Assembly: GCF_000002075.1 (NCBI RefSeq) | Contig: NW_004797508.1 | Location: 25,681 to 89,680 of the forward strand | Length of the DNA stretch: 64,000 nt | Direction: 5' to 3' | Origin: Aplysia californica | Lineage: Eukaryota > Mollusca > Gastropoda > Aplysiida > Aplysiidae | Part shown: piece after piece, positions 39,001 to 52,800 of the stretch | Position numbering within the stretch: the stretch's first letter is position 1 | How the letters are laid out: each line of letters starts with the position of its first letter | The notes under the pieces: generated by a model | Database searches by the model: none | What the model was told of the DNA's origin: nothing | Seen by the model: only the letters and a program-made list of their open reading frames with translations | Made by a program: the position numbers and the translations under genes

Positions 39001-42000
39001 TTCATTTCCTGAATTTAGAAAAAAATATATTTGACAAAAAGTTCCCGTCCTTCTTTGGCCTTTGTGATTATTCCACTGAGAAACGAAACAAATCTGCGCC
39101 GCTGTCCTTCAGAGTGGAAGCAGAGACACTAAAATATAGAGACAGGAAACGAGGCCTCGCGGTCCGTGACAACAGTGCATTTGCGAACGTGACCGCTGAN
39201 NNNNNNNNNNNNNNNNNNNNNNNNNNNNNNNNNNNNNNNNNNNNNNNNNNNNNNNNNNNNNNNNNNNNNNNNNNNNNNNNNNNNNNNNNNNNNNNNNNNT
39301 TGCACACAGGCCCTCCGAGATTTTTCGCCCTTGTCCGAGAAGGCTAGGTGTAGATCTTTCCTACCAGAAGATCAGGGGTGTGGCAGAAAGACAGTAGTAA
39401 GGAGGAGCCAAGGAGTAGCAGTAGAAAGGCTGCAGAAAGAGTCAGGAGCCCAGAGGAGGGGTCAAAGGAGGTGAGGGGGTGGGGGCAGAAAGTGGAAATA
39501 AAAGCTAGAGAGCAGGAAAGGAGGTGAAAGGAGACAATTTTAGAGAAGAAAATTTTTCTATCGCTACCAGGATTCGAACCCGGGACCTTTGAATGAGAGG
39601 CCAACACCTTAACCTGTAGGCCACGAGAGCCCCTGGTCATATAAGTGCCCAAGATTAGAGGTATTACTAGAAAGTATACCAAAAAAAGAGGAGGGATAAG
39701 GATGGTGCATTTGATAGGAAAGAAGGAGCAAACCATATCAGAGCATCCGACAATCACCCACCAACCATGACACTGACATCTTTCATACACAGTAACGAAA
39801 GGAAAAACACACCATTTTGAAAAAAACAAACTTGCATCAACAAACGTGTCACTACAAGACAGTGATCACGTATCAAGCTGGTGTAAAAGAATCAAGCATA
39901 TTCCACTCAATGATATTATAGTAAAGGAATAAAAACAGCAACAACATCTACACAAAATCTTTTTGAAAATCAAAATTAAATGACAGAATAATAAACAAAA
40001 AATATCTCACTTGAATATAGCCATCTTCTCCTTCCCCCCCACCCAAGTGGTTTTCCATCAAATAGCTTCTTTTAACAACACTTCTTCCTCTTGCTTATAA
40101 GTAGCCATTTCCTTCTCCACGATCACTGAGGTCACACAGATGACCAAAGCACACATAAATATTTACCTGTACTTATCGCCATAATAGTCAATCTTGTGTC
40201 TCTTCTCTCTCTTGTCCTTAGAGGTAAGCAGGCCACAAACTTTCATCACCAGGTCACTGCCACTGAAACATACCATAAATATGTTGACCTTTTGTGTCTT
40301 GACAGATGATTTTAAAGCAGTATGCGTGTTACAGCTTTGCCTTGGTGACAGGCATAGAAGAAGAGGAGTGCCCCAGTACTACTTCTCACTCTTTAGATCT
40401 TGACTTCTGGATCAATAACAAAACAAACTGGTTTCATAGGAGATCTTGACTTCCCTGAAATGCTCCAAAGGTGAGACATCATCAATACGTTTGAAATCAA
40501 GGAAGTTGCGGGATGTGTACCACAAACACACTGTATTTCTATGACCAACATGCTTCTCATGGGAATAAACCAGTCTTTTGTTTATGCTATCAGATTCACA
40601 ACTTCAACTCTTGTCCTGCGTCTGTGCCAAGATGCGAGTCTTATCAGTAGGCTAACCTATTACGTTGGATGTTCCCGGCGGGCAGCCGAGGTCACTAAGC
40701 GTATACTGTTAGAGTACAGCGAGCGGAACTGGAAATGTGAGTTTTCCCCGTGAAGGTGCGTTAATCAACTATGAAAATAATGCTCTATCTTTTATAGCTT
40801 TCTATTTATAAAGTGTTACGAACACATAAATAACCCCCCCTCATAAGCTGAAAAGACATTACGAGTAGTCACTCCCATTCGAATACCCCGTTTAGACGCT
40901 CTTGTAGTTACGAATGATCTGGGGTTTAGTTTAGTTTTAGTAGAGGTTTTACGGCGCTTGCAACTGCATAAGGTCATATGAGCGCCAGAAGATTAGAGCT
41001 GTTACAAGAGAGTAACAAACATAAAAAAGATGAAGGGGAGATAAGGACGATAGATGTTCGATAGGAAAGAAGAAGCAAACCACACCAGAGCACCCGCCAA
41101 CCACCCACATCTGGGGTTTGAAAGGGGATAATATACGTCAAATTCCGAATGTTTTGCTCTCAAATTGTTCTTTTTATCTGCACAATGGTATTCGAAACTA
41201 TCAAATAAGCTTATTTTTATCAGGTAATATCATTTCATATAAAATCAAGCTCATTTGAAAGATTTTGTGTAGAAAAATGGAAGTCCTGCTTCCTGACTAT
41301 CCTTTCGAGCTCCTCATATCTAAGTGGGCCAATTTGTTCTATTTTCATTGGACGAACATCTACAGCTACCAACTTGGTGTGTTTTGAATGAGACGCATGC
41401 CTTGGTTACGAACCAATGCAGGCGGTTCTAGAAGTAGGCCACAAACACTCACTAACTCAAGCAGACTGACACACACACACTTGAGCTGCGGGACTACAGG
41501 ACCGGTCATCACGCGGATGATGATCAGTGCGCATGCACTGAGCCAGGGTCGGACAGACACAAGGCCGGAATGAAGGCGAGGTGCCGAAATTGGCTTATCA
41601 TGAAACATAAAACCGGCTCCCGCGGGACAATGGTTAAGGTCATGAGAACGAATCTTGTTCCCATCCTGAAGGGCCTCGTATTACGTCAAAAGGAAAGACA
41701 CATAATACAAAGTATCCTCCTTTCACTCCAAGTGGGAATGGGTACCCAGTTAAGATAATGAAAGATTTCCTCAATATGGTCGCTTTTAAGCACATGGGGG
41801 CTATTGCGAAAAATGCTGTTTTGAGAAAATTGAAGGTAAAGCTTTTGCCCCTTATTCAGTTTCCTTAAAAGACAAGGAAAGTTTTATAACCAAACAAAGA
41901 AACACACCAATGAAACCAAACTTGTCCTATAGGTAGGGCAATGCCCACTTTTGGTGTATGTCAAGATTTGTGGAAAACCCCGAAATCTGGGTTAGCCCAC

Positions 42001-45000
42001 TTGTCCTTAAAAGCGACCATATGTTAGTGCTGCTAGCTCATTTGGTATCATACTAAACAGCTGGCCCCCGATCGGCATTCTGAACTTGGCTGGTTTTAGA
42101 AAGTTTTTCATTTTAACATGGGATTTTCTCCTTGTGATATAGATTATGATTACTGTTGTCTTTGTCATAAGCATGCCCATGAGCCTCTCTCACCCTTCCT
42201 TCTTGTCTGGCAGAGCTGAGACAGCCTCAGCCACCTTCTTGCCAGCCTGCTGGTATGCCAGGCGCTCCATCAAATTCACATCCTCCACTGAGAGCTCTTC
42301 CTCCCGCCCGATAGGACCGAGCACCTGGCAAAAGAAGGAAGCATTGATTATACCTAATTTTAGTAGTAATAGCGCTCAACTTATAAAGATAAAATAGTGA
42401 GTTCCTCGCTTCACTGAATTGGACCCTGCACTTTAAAGAAAATATGCACTTTATTTTCCTCAGCTTATAGAGCTTCAAGTGAGTACTTGGTAGTTGCCAG
42501 TTGCCGTTTAAGGAAGTTAGTGGGAAGTTATTTGACCTTTTGCACAACTTGTCTATAGCTATAAAACATCACTTTTCCCAAAACTCTATAAGAAGTTAAT
42601 TTAGTTATGGTTGTCTACATGTACAAGACATCAACACCTAGAAAAAAAACAAGACAGCTAAAAAAACTGAACACGCTGCTTATATTAATTCTTCTTAAAT
42701 CTTGTAAATTAACTCACCGCCCCATTGGTGACAATCGCCTTCTCGCCGGGTCTAAGGGAAAGCACTCTGGAGGCAAACTGGCCGTGCACTTTGAGAAAGT
42801 CTGTGTTCTGAGCGCTAAGGTCAGCAATGTACTTGTCAATGTCCATGCCCTGAGGAAAGCAGAGAAAAGAAATCAGAGTTTATTCTTGCCTGATTCAAAA
42901 TCAGGACAGAACCAGGAAAGACGGTACAGACCTAACCACGTGTAATATTTTCAAGAAAAATGAAACAATTAGAAATACAGGTGCTCATCAAATTAATTAA
43001 ATCAAAGAAACCTACTTTTATTCATTCATTGGACAATATTTATTGAAATTTTTGGGGGGCTCAATACCCATTTGGGGCATAAAAGCCCATTTAAAAACAT
43101 ATATCTGTGCGCATTTTTTCCTGAAAAACGTTGATCAAAGGCATAAGAAAAGTAAATTTGACACTTTTCCTAGTACACTCAAGCTTTGGAAGTGACCAAA
43201 CTGTGGCGGCCATTTTCTCGCTAATTTTACCTTTAACACCAAGCGACCCCCACCTCCTTCAGTCAAATAAATCTCGACTTTTATTCAAGACTGATGGGTT
43301 GTTGTTTTTTTCACCAAAACCAAGGCTTTAAGAATATACCAATAACTCTGTATGCCCCCAAAACTGACAAGCACCTGATTCCACCGTGTCATGACACATT
43401 ATACAAACTCACATGAACCTCCAGGTCCTGCAGCGTCTTGGTGCCGGCCAGCAGGGCCTTGGCGTTGTCCTCCTTGACCAGCTTAGTGACCAGGCTCTTG
43501 GCCAGGGGCATGGGCAGTGTGCGGAGGGCCACCCACACCGCGCGGTTGATGCTGTTGTTGTCGATCTTTGTGGTCAATGAGTTGAACACCACACTCAGAC
43601 GCAAGTCATTAGACACTTTCTGAGGACGTGGCCAGGTGTACAGAATGATGATGCGATGTTTGTTAAGTTAGAAGTGTTACATCCTTTTCCTTACTCTTTT
43701 TTTATTGTCAGCAAAGCCAACAACTGCAACAACATCTTTTTGTTTCAGTACACAATTCGGTCATACAGATGCAGAAGATTGGAGGTGTAACAAGAGAGTA
43801 ACAAACCCCAAAAAAGAAGGAGGAGAGATAGGGATGAAAGAAAGAGCAAACTACACTAGAGCACCCGCCAACTACCTACGCAACAACATCTACAAGAAAA
43901 CAACATATAAAAAATACAAACAACAACATTAAATACAATAACAACAATAAAAACCTGAACAGCAGCAGCAATGTATTTTAGACATCAGAAAAGCGAGAAC
44001 TTACGGAGTAGATGAAAAAGAAAAAGGAAAAAGTGCATTAACCCTTTTTGAACCATACCAGCCTAAACCCGCCTTTCGATTATGTTGCCATACCTCTTTT
44101 TACCGGTTTTCCTGATGTAGCGCCGTACCAGCTTTTACCTTTAGTGCAGGCCTAGATAAGAATATTCCACCCGAAATTCAGATGTTGAAATTTTATGTGT
44201 TTGTATGTGAAATTTCATTGAAATACTTTGCCTAGATAGAAAGCAGGAGCAATTTCTTTGCTACACCCCCTGAACCTCTGAAAAAAGCTGAAATAATTTG
44301 GTTCTTGGAAGCCATCAGCTGGATACCATTTTGATTCTGCTATGCTGACCTGCTGACCTATTTATAATAGTGGTAAGAGGGTGAACAGGGAGCCACTGAC
44401 CACATGCTTAATGGCATTGTACATAAGCTCCCTTCCATGCGAGGTTTCCAGATCGGCCACAACCCACATAGTCACTGGGCGTACAGATTCCTCTTCTGAA
44501 AAGAGAACAAACAGAATGCCTTGCATGAACTTTCCTTCTTTAAAATTGAAAAAATGTCATTCTGAAAGCAAAGAGAAACTTCTTTATATCATAATTTTTG
44601 GCTCTCTTTTTTTCTTCACCTTCATTTCAGCTCTATTTTTGTTTGTTCTTCTGCCTCTCCTTCCTTGTTTTCTTCTCTCAGTTTTATTTCTCTTTTCACT
44701 TCTTTTTCTCCACCTCCCCTTTCTTCTTCTCCTTCCTGCTTTCCTTCTTCTCCTCCTCTCCTCACCATTGTCATTTTCTTCTTACTTTTTCTTCTCTTCT
44801 CCTCTGTGTTCATCTCCTCCCCTGTCTTCTCTTTTTTCATGCTTCTCCCGACTCCTCCTCCTCCTTTTTCTCTAGGCATGAAAACGGCCTCAGAGCATTG
44901 TACCAGTCTCACCTCTCTTAGTCAAGTAGACAAGACCATCTGATATAGCCGAAGTTAAGTCCTTTGCACTCAGCTCAGCAGCAAGGGCTGGGGCTGACAC

Positions 45001-46566
45001 CCTATCTTCTCCTGAAAGTTCCAACACAGAAAAAAACCACAATATTTATACAAATACAATTCTTGAACAATTAGTTTCACAGACTAAAAGAGTGAAATAT
45101 AAATCCCTTGATATCTACAAGGGAAAAAAATATAAAACGCAGGAAAACGCTCAAGGCAGATTGCCTCAAATCACTCAGAGAACAGCTGAAAATGAGTCCA
45201 AACAATGAGTTGAATGACTCAAGATACATTCCATTAGCTTGCTGAATCCCTGTTGGGTAAACAGTTACGAGTTGGAATTAAAATTTAATATAAGAAGTTA
45301 TGATTTATTTCTCTTTTCTTCAAAGCATCTGTAAACCATATTGTGCTGAAAGTTGCATATAATCTTTCCATACCACATTAGCAAATTTAACTTTTATTAA
45401 GCCACATAAAAACTTAACCCTTTCCCCACCACACAAGCAAACTGACCGGCAGATCCTGTCAAGTCAACTCTGAAAGCTGGTGGGGCCAGCACTCGTGAGT
45501 TGAGGCGGGGAAGAACGTTGTCTCTCTCCATCCACCACTCCATGATATCTGTGCGGTCATTCACCTCACCCTGGGCCAAGTCCATACATACAATTATTAT
45601 TGTAATAACCATCAGCAACATCATTATCATCACTATCATAATGAGAGCATTATCATCACAGCTTCATTATCATCATCAATATTACCATGAAATATTTATC
45701 ATCATTATCATCATCTTTGCCATCACAAGTCTACAGCATCATCATCTTCATCAAAACAATCATTATCATTATACCACCATTATTGTCACATTCATCATCA
45801 ATTGCTGTGAAGTTTTTAAAAAATAATATTCTCCTTATATTACAAGCTGCTTTCTAAAAAAGATTATTTTTTAAATTTCCAGACGCTAAATGTCCAACAT
45901 TTTCCCTGAAGAGAATTACTTGGAGATCCCGGACATCTCAACAAACATGACTATATACATTAAAGCCAGAATAATAAACCATAGACAATATGATTTTACC
46001 TGTAACTTGCTTATCACGAATTACTAGGAAAAAATTTCAAAGAGCGGGGAAGGGGGTTGCACAACAAAAAGAAAAAAAAGGGGACAAGGAGGAGGAAAAA
46101 GACAAAGCGACAAAAAGAAGACAAACCCCCATAAACACGAGTGTCTTCTGACCTTGTAGACTGCCGACTGTATAACCTGCGTCTGCTTCAAAACTTCTAT
46201 GACCACGGACTCCTCGAAGTTGTCTCCAAGCTGACTTTGATCAAGAGGAACGCCGTTGATCAACACTTGCGGCATGCCACTCAGTCCAGAGCGAGATACA
46301 AAGTCGTTACCTGCCTGTGAAACGGACAATGATATGGAGATACACTGCTTTCAACAATGATTTCAATTAGTTACAATGATTATAATGAAAACTACAGGTT
46401 TTTAAAGACATTTTTCATTACTCTTATCTCGTATTTACAAGAGCGTACAAGCAGTTGGTTTGATCATATTACTGTGTGTTTGTGTGTCCATGATTGAGTG
46501 TTTGTTTACCTGAGGTTAGCCCTTGTCATTTCTGTGTTTGTGTTTAAGTCAGTAAAGAGGTTGTGT

Positions 46567-46621
<55 letters not shown>

Positions 46622-46751
46622 TGTGTGTGTGTGTGTGTGCGCGCCCATGCATGAGAGTGTGTGTGTGTGCGCCTGTGCGTACATTCATGTATGTAAGTGC
46701 GCTTGATATAAAAAGCAGGAGAGAGAGATAAGAAGAGAGAGAGAGAGAGAC

Positions 46752-46816
<65 letters not shown>

Positions 46817-49800
46817 GAGAGACAGACAGAAAGAGAGAGAAATAGAAAGAAAAAGAAAAAAAAAAGGTATGTATTTAAAAAGAAGTACAGTCAAACCTGG
46901 GTAAGACGGCCACCCATTGTAAAGGAGAAAAGTGGCCGTATAAGACAGGTGGCCGTCTTAGGCAGGACTGATCAAGATAAAGAAAACAAACCATTCCCAT
47001 CATTCTGAGGTCCCAATCGAAAGTGGCCGCATTGTTGTTGATTTTGTTGTTGTTGTTGTCGGTTTGTATTTTGTTTGTAATTTTTATTTTGTTGCTGATT
47101 TGCGCAAAGGTGACAATAAAACTAAATGTATCAGTCGAGGAAGACCGAGTGCCATGTTAAAACAAACACATGGGTCGCCACCACTCGCAGAACGAGCGAC
47201 CCTTCTGTCACAAGTTCATATTGTTACTTTGTTACAGACTGGGTAAACAGTGACCACTCATCTCACTTACGATTTGTGTATGAGTTCTGGGCGGGGCTTA
47301 TGGGGTATGAGGGATCACACGCTTACCTTACCAGCAGCTGAAAATTGGTACCTATTGGTCAACAGTGGGAGGGGCCTACGCGACATGATCGGTTAGAGGG
47401 ACTACCTAACAAAAACGACAGGTGGTTGAATTATGACGGCTCTCCCACTACACCAGGGGCCAATGCACAATTTATGACAAAACGTAATGGAGTTACTAAG
47501 GTGGCCGTCTAAGACAGGTGTTATTGCTTAGTGTGACAGGGGTTGTGTGTTAAAATATGGTGGCCGCGGCCACGTTGGACAAGTGTCCGTTTTACACAGT
47601 TAAATTATATAGAAAAAATGCAAGGGGGGAAATGAAAAGTGGCCGTTTGTACAGGTGGCCGTCTTATAAAAGTGACCGTCAGGGCAGGTTCGACTGTATG
47701 TTTATTTTTGAGCAAGCACTTGAGTGAACACACAATCAGTTGAAATCGTACTTGTACATGCGTACAATAAAGATAAAACATTGACAACTTCTCACCTTCC
47801 GCACATCATCGTAATCATCGGACTTCCCAAACACCAAATCCTTGTCCTCCCCTGGGTACTGCAGGGCAAACTCCGCAATGACAGCGTCAGCAGTCAGCTC
47901 CGCAGTTCCAGCCTTCTCATACACCTGAGACATAGGAACACCCACATTGACTCCCTGTGTCACTGGTTTTAATCCTTCAAAATACCAATCTTATCTCAGG
48001 TCTGTCCCGCCCTGGTAGTCTCAGGACCCATTAAAAAATAAGGGTTTCAACACCCTTTCAAATCTCAGACTGTCTCTTTGAAGGAAGTGAATTGTTATGA
48101 TAAAAAATAACAATGTAAAGTCTTCCATCTATAAAACTAATCTTATCATGTTAATAGGATCAGACAATAGAAAAAAAAGGATTAAAAAAACACCCCTTTC
48201 AATATTCTAACATTATCTAAATGGCAGAACCTTCAAATTTGACTTCCATCTCTAATAAGACCAAGCTAATTAAGTTGAGAGCCTTGTTTAGCTTTAGAAG
48301 TCTTACAGCATTTAAAACACAATTAGGTCAAATAAATGTCGAAGATTAGAGGTGTTACTAAAAAGTAGCATACAAGGAAAAAAAGAAGGATATATATGAA
48401 CAACAGATGTTCGATAGGGAAGAAGAAACAAACCACACCATAGCACCCACCAACCACCTACGGAGAGCCATGAAAACTACTCAAACAACCCAAGTCCTAG
48501 AGAGTCTCAATGGAGATTTAAACCAGGATCATAAACACTGTAGCACAAGCATGATACCAACTGAGCTAACAGTACACCAGTTCTGAGTTTGACACACTAC
48601 TAGAAACTTAGGTCAGCTGTTGGTTAGCCACAACCCGCGTATTTCTTATTTCATAAAAAAAGATTTCATTTTTAGCACGTTTGATTAATTTCAGAGCCAG
48701 ACTCATAGCAGAGACCCTGCGAGAGTTTTTAAAATTAAAATAGGCCTTTATATGTTCGTAATTCACAACTAGTACACATTAAAGTGTCATTAGGAGGACA
48801 GGTGAGATATGAAAATATTTGTAGACATTTTTAAGGAAGCCCACTGTAATTTGTTAAAAACATTACAAGACAAAAATAGGATGAAAGACAGAGGCAGTTG
48901 AGGATAAAAATCTGTTGTTGCTCACGTAAATTACCATGATCTTTTAAGGGTTGCGGCTTTAATCAACAAAGCAGCCACATGTGACTCACAGAAAGACTCT
49001 CAGAGAAAACGAAATATTCCCCCTACCACGAAGGCAATATGATGCCTTCTTGACTAAACAAATGCAGATAACTGTATCCTCTTTACTCCCAAGACTTACG
49101 TCAGTGATGAAGGAAAGGCCCTTTGCTGGAGCCCCCTTGTCCATGCTCACAAAGGTGTAGGCTCGAACCAGAGCAATACCCGCATCAGTGAAGCCATCTG
49201 CCTTGGGGTCAGAATTCACCACAAACGCAATGCCCAGCCTGAGAAAAACGGTGAAAACAACAGAAAAATCATACTGATCTCCAGGAGGGTAAAAGAAAAA
49301 TTTTCAACAGTTGCATACAACATATATACAAAGTATTTCTCTCTCTCTCTCTCTCTCACTCTCTCTCTATTTCTCTCCCTCCCTCCCTCTCCAAAGAAAA
49401 GTATGCAGACAAACAGATATAGCTACAAGCATGCTCGCAACACACTACATACCTCAGAGGGGCCTTGTGGACGTAGAAAGCCTCTGCCATTTTCAGCAAA
49501 CTTTTACTGGTGGAATCCAGAGGATCCACAACAAACACCTGTAATAAATAAGATGCATTGTAGAGTACTACTACAACTACCACTGCCACTAATAATAACA
49601 ATATTGATAATGTTAATAATAATAGTTCGGGTAATCCTACCCTGACAAGGTCTCTTACAGTCACAAACATTTTCATATTCTTGGGAAGCATACAGTACAA
49701 GCTGGCAATTTACAAACATTCTAACACTAACATGCATATCTTGTTTTGTAAGTTTTACAACACTTGCAACACAAAAAGATCATATAACTGCCATAGAATA

Positions 49801-52800
49801 AGGGTGTTACAAGAGATTAACATACAAAGAAACGAAGGGGAGAAAAGTACAATAGATGTTTGATAGGAAAAAATAGGCAAGTCACACCAGAACACCCACC
49901 AACCACCCACACAAAATCTTTTTGTCTGTACCGGGTATCCATTGTCACAGTGGGGAAGGTAAGTAAGAAAGTTCATAAAAAGTGTCTTACTTTATCAGGA
50001 TTTGAGCCCATACCCTTTCATTTATGATTCCGGTACCCTAACCACAAGATTCTCTACATTTAGGGCCAGTCAGAACTATAATACTAATTTCACAGAATTA
50101 CACATGCAAGCTCCAAAACACACGGAGAAACAAACACACTTAATCATAGACTGATCATGCAAATACACAGACTATCACTAAATCATAGACTGATTGCACA
50201 AATACACAGACTATCACTAAATCATAGACTGATTGCAAAAATACACAGACTATCACTAAATCACGGACACACACACAAAAATTAGCATGCATGCACGCAC
50301 GCACACTTGCACACATGCATGCACGGGCGCACACACACACACACACACACACATGCACGCACACACACACACCATCACTAAATCAAGGACTGACCAAGTG
50401 AAAGATATTCTTTGCAATATGCCGCAGCATCCCAGGAAAAGTTGGCCTGAGAAGATCCTGAATCGAGTTTGGCCAGGTGCGATACTTCTTGTCTTGGCCC
50501 AGGTCATTCAGATACTGTCAACAGACACAATACAAGGAAAATCATAAATAAATTGCACAGGAAGCCTCAACTAAAGAAATATATTGGAGTCCACTTAAAG
50601 TGAACACGGTAAATCTGAAAACGCTAGTAAACCAAAACAAAAGAAAGTCCCCAATTTTTTTGTTCTATTTGAGCAAACTCTTTACACCGCAAACCCAGCT
50701 AAAGTGGAGATAATCTGGCGGTCTTGCAGAATTCAGTTCAAAAGGGCTCCACTGTATATCATACACTGGAATTTTGGGTATAATCCTTTTTCAACACATG
50801 TTGAACAAGTAGAACAGTACAAAAAAAGAACTCAGCATAAAGATAACTACAAAATGATAGGATAAAGTAATCGATAGCAATATCAGAATAGGCCGATGTT
50901 GTGTTTAAAATTTTCACACACAGTAAGACACCAGCAGTTGAGCGCTTCATCAATCGCACACAGAAGACCTGAGCTCCATTCCTATGTTAAAAATTTTTTT
51001 ATCAAGTATCTCGGTCTTTCTGTTGAGACACTGTATACCTCACAGCCTAGATTGGCCCCGACAGGCAGGGTCAAAGCCCGCCTCAACATGATCTGAATTG
51101 TGTCGTTTATGACATAAAAACACCTGCATTTTTCAAAAACCCAGTTAGACAGCTTTACAGATGCAATCAAATAGTGTATCAGTGAATCAAAGCCATGGCT
51201 CTGTACAGACAACACAACAAAGATTTTACAGTCAGAAGAAACATTTGAAGATTAAATCTTAACATTAAGTTAAATGTCTTTCCATGAAGAATTATTACCT
51301 TCAAGATCAACAAATCCTTATGAAAGATACTCTTTGAAAAAAATGATTAAAAGAAAGAAGATAAAAGTAGAAATGTGAACAACCTTTTAAAACACCATTT
51401 AAAAATTGACCTGACCTTCAGCCACAGAGAACTGTAGACAAACCCGAAAAATTAGCACCCATATGAGATCAAGTAAAATAACATGAGAACTTCTTACCTG
51501 AATGGCCGAGTGCCTTATGTCAACAGCATAACTCATGTCGTCGCCGCCTTCTTTCAGGTCCAACTGTAAAAACTTCTGCAAGTTGTTACCCTGTGGGAGA
51601 GCAATATACACTCAAATAACCTCACACAATGAACCCAGGCACAATGGTACTGGGTGCTTTATTCTAAAGACCTAAAAATTGATAGATCCTGAGACGTGAT
51701 TATCTACAAGTATTTCTAAGTTGGCAGCATCTCCATTAAACAAAATTTTGGACATACTCTTAGAACCAATCCTTGGACTCTTCAAACTAACAATAAGAAA
51801 AAGACTCATAACAGAAAAAGCAGATCTGTCATTCTCAATTTTTGTTCTCCTTAAAACTTTTCAAAGGAAATTCTTTTTCAAGATTTCTTGCATGAATGTA
51901 TAATAATAATAATGGTTAAATGCATTTGTATAATGCATATCCTCGCTTGGCTGCCAGCTGTAAGCAACTTTTTAGTCTATATTATGACCAATGAGATTCG
52001 ACTGAATGAAGGACATCTTCTAACAAAGAAAAAGGTGTTGGACTCGAAACTGGCAGCTTGATTCCATCCATGGTGAAAAGGAAAGTTAATTCACAGGAAA
52101 AGTAAGTGCTTATGACAAAATTCTTACCAGGATGATTCCTGCTCGAGGCAAACACCAGACTACAAACAATTATAACATATCTACACAAACGACTACACGA
52201 TTCCTCAATCAAGGAAAGCAAACTTCAACTCTCACCTTGAAGCCAAGCGCATGCAAACCCTCGACAAGACGAGCCTCAGACACCATCACATCCAGCAGGG
52301 TAAACACATCGTAAATTTCCATGTCGACCGACAGACCGTTCAAATAGAGGAGAGACTCGCCTGCCCCCACATTCTGAAACTCGAATTTCTGTTGACAAAG
52401 TAGAACAAAAACATGTAAAAGCTCTTTGCTAGAGTAAGGAGAAGCACATCGATATAATAACGGCCATTTGGTGTTGGGGAAAAGTAAAAGAGAAAGATGG
52501 AAACAAAAGAGGGACATTTAAGAAGCAGCACCTACCAGAGGTGCCCTCGAACTATCTGTAAACAAGTGCAAGATGAAAATACAATTTGAATGAGTCTGGA
52601 CACAGGAAAATTTCCATAGATTAGATGTAAAGATGGGCCACAGAAAGAGAAGTGAGGGTATATAATGAGTTCCAACAGTTTTCACAGATTTTGATAAATA
52701 TGATGGCACATTGAAAAAGCAAATTAGATTTCGAAGAAAACCATTACTCACCTCCTTGTTCTTTTTCACTTCCCTCTTGAACTCAGTCGAGACAGCTGTA

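Noticed and set aside
44381-44943. Frames of 92-164 codons, Phe/Ser/Leu-rich
   Set aside because: They are translations of a polypyrimidine tract. The real coding part here is UGGT exons 19 and 20 on the minus strand.
50141-50260. CRISPR-like array of 39-bp units
   Set aside because: Units are directly adjacent without spacers, in an animal intron. It is a minisatellite.
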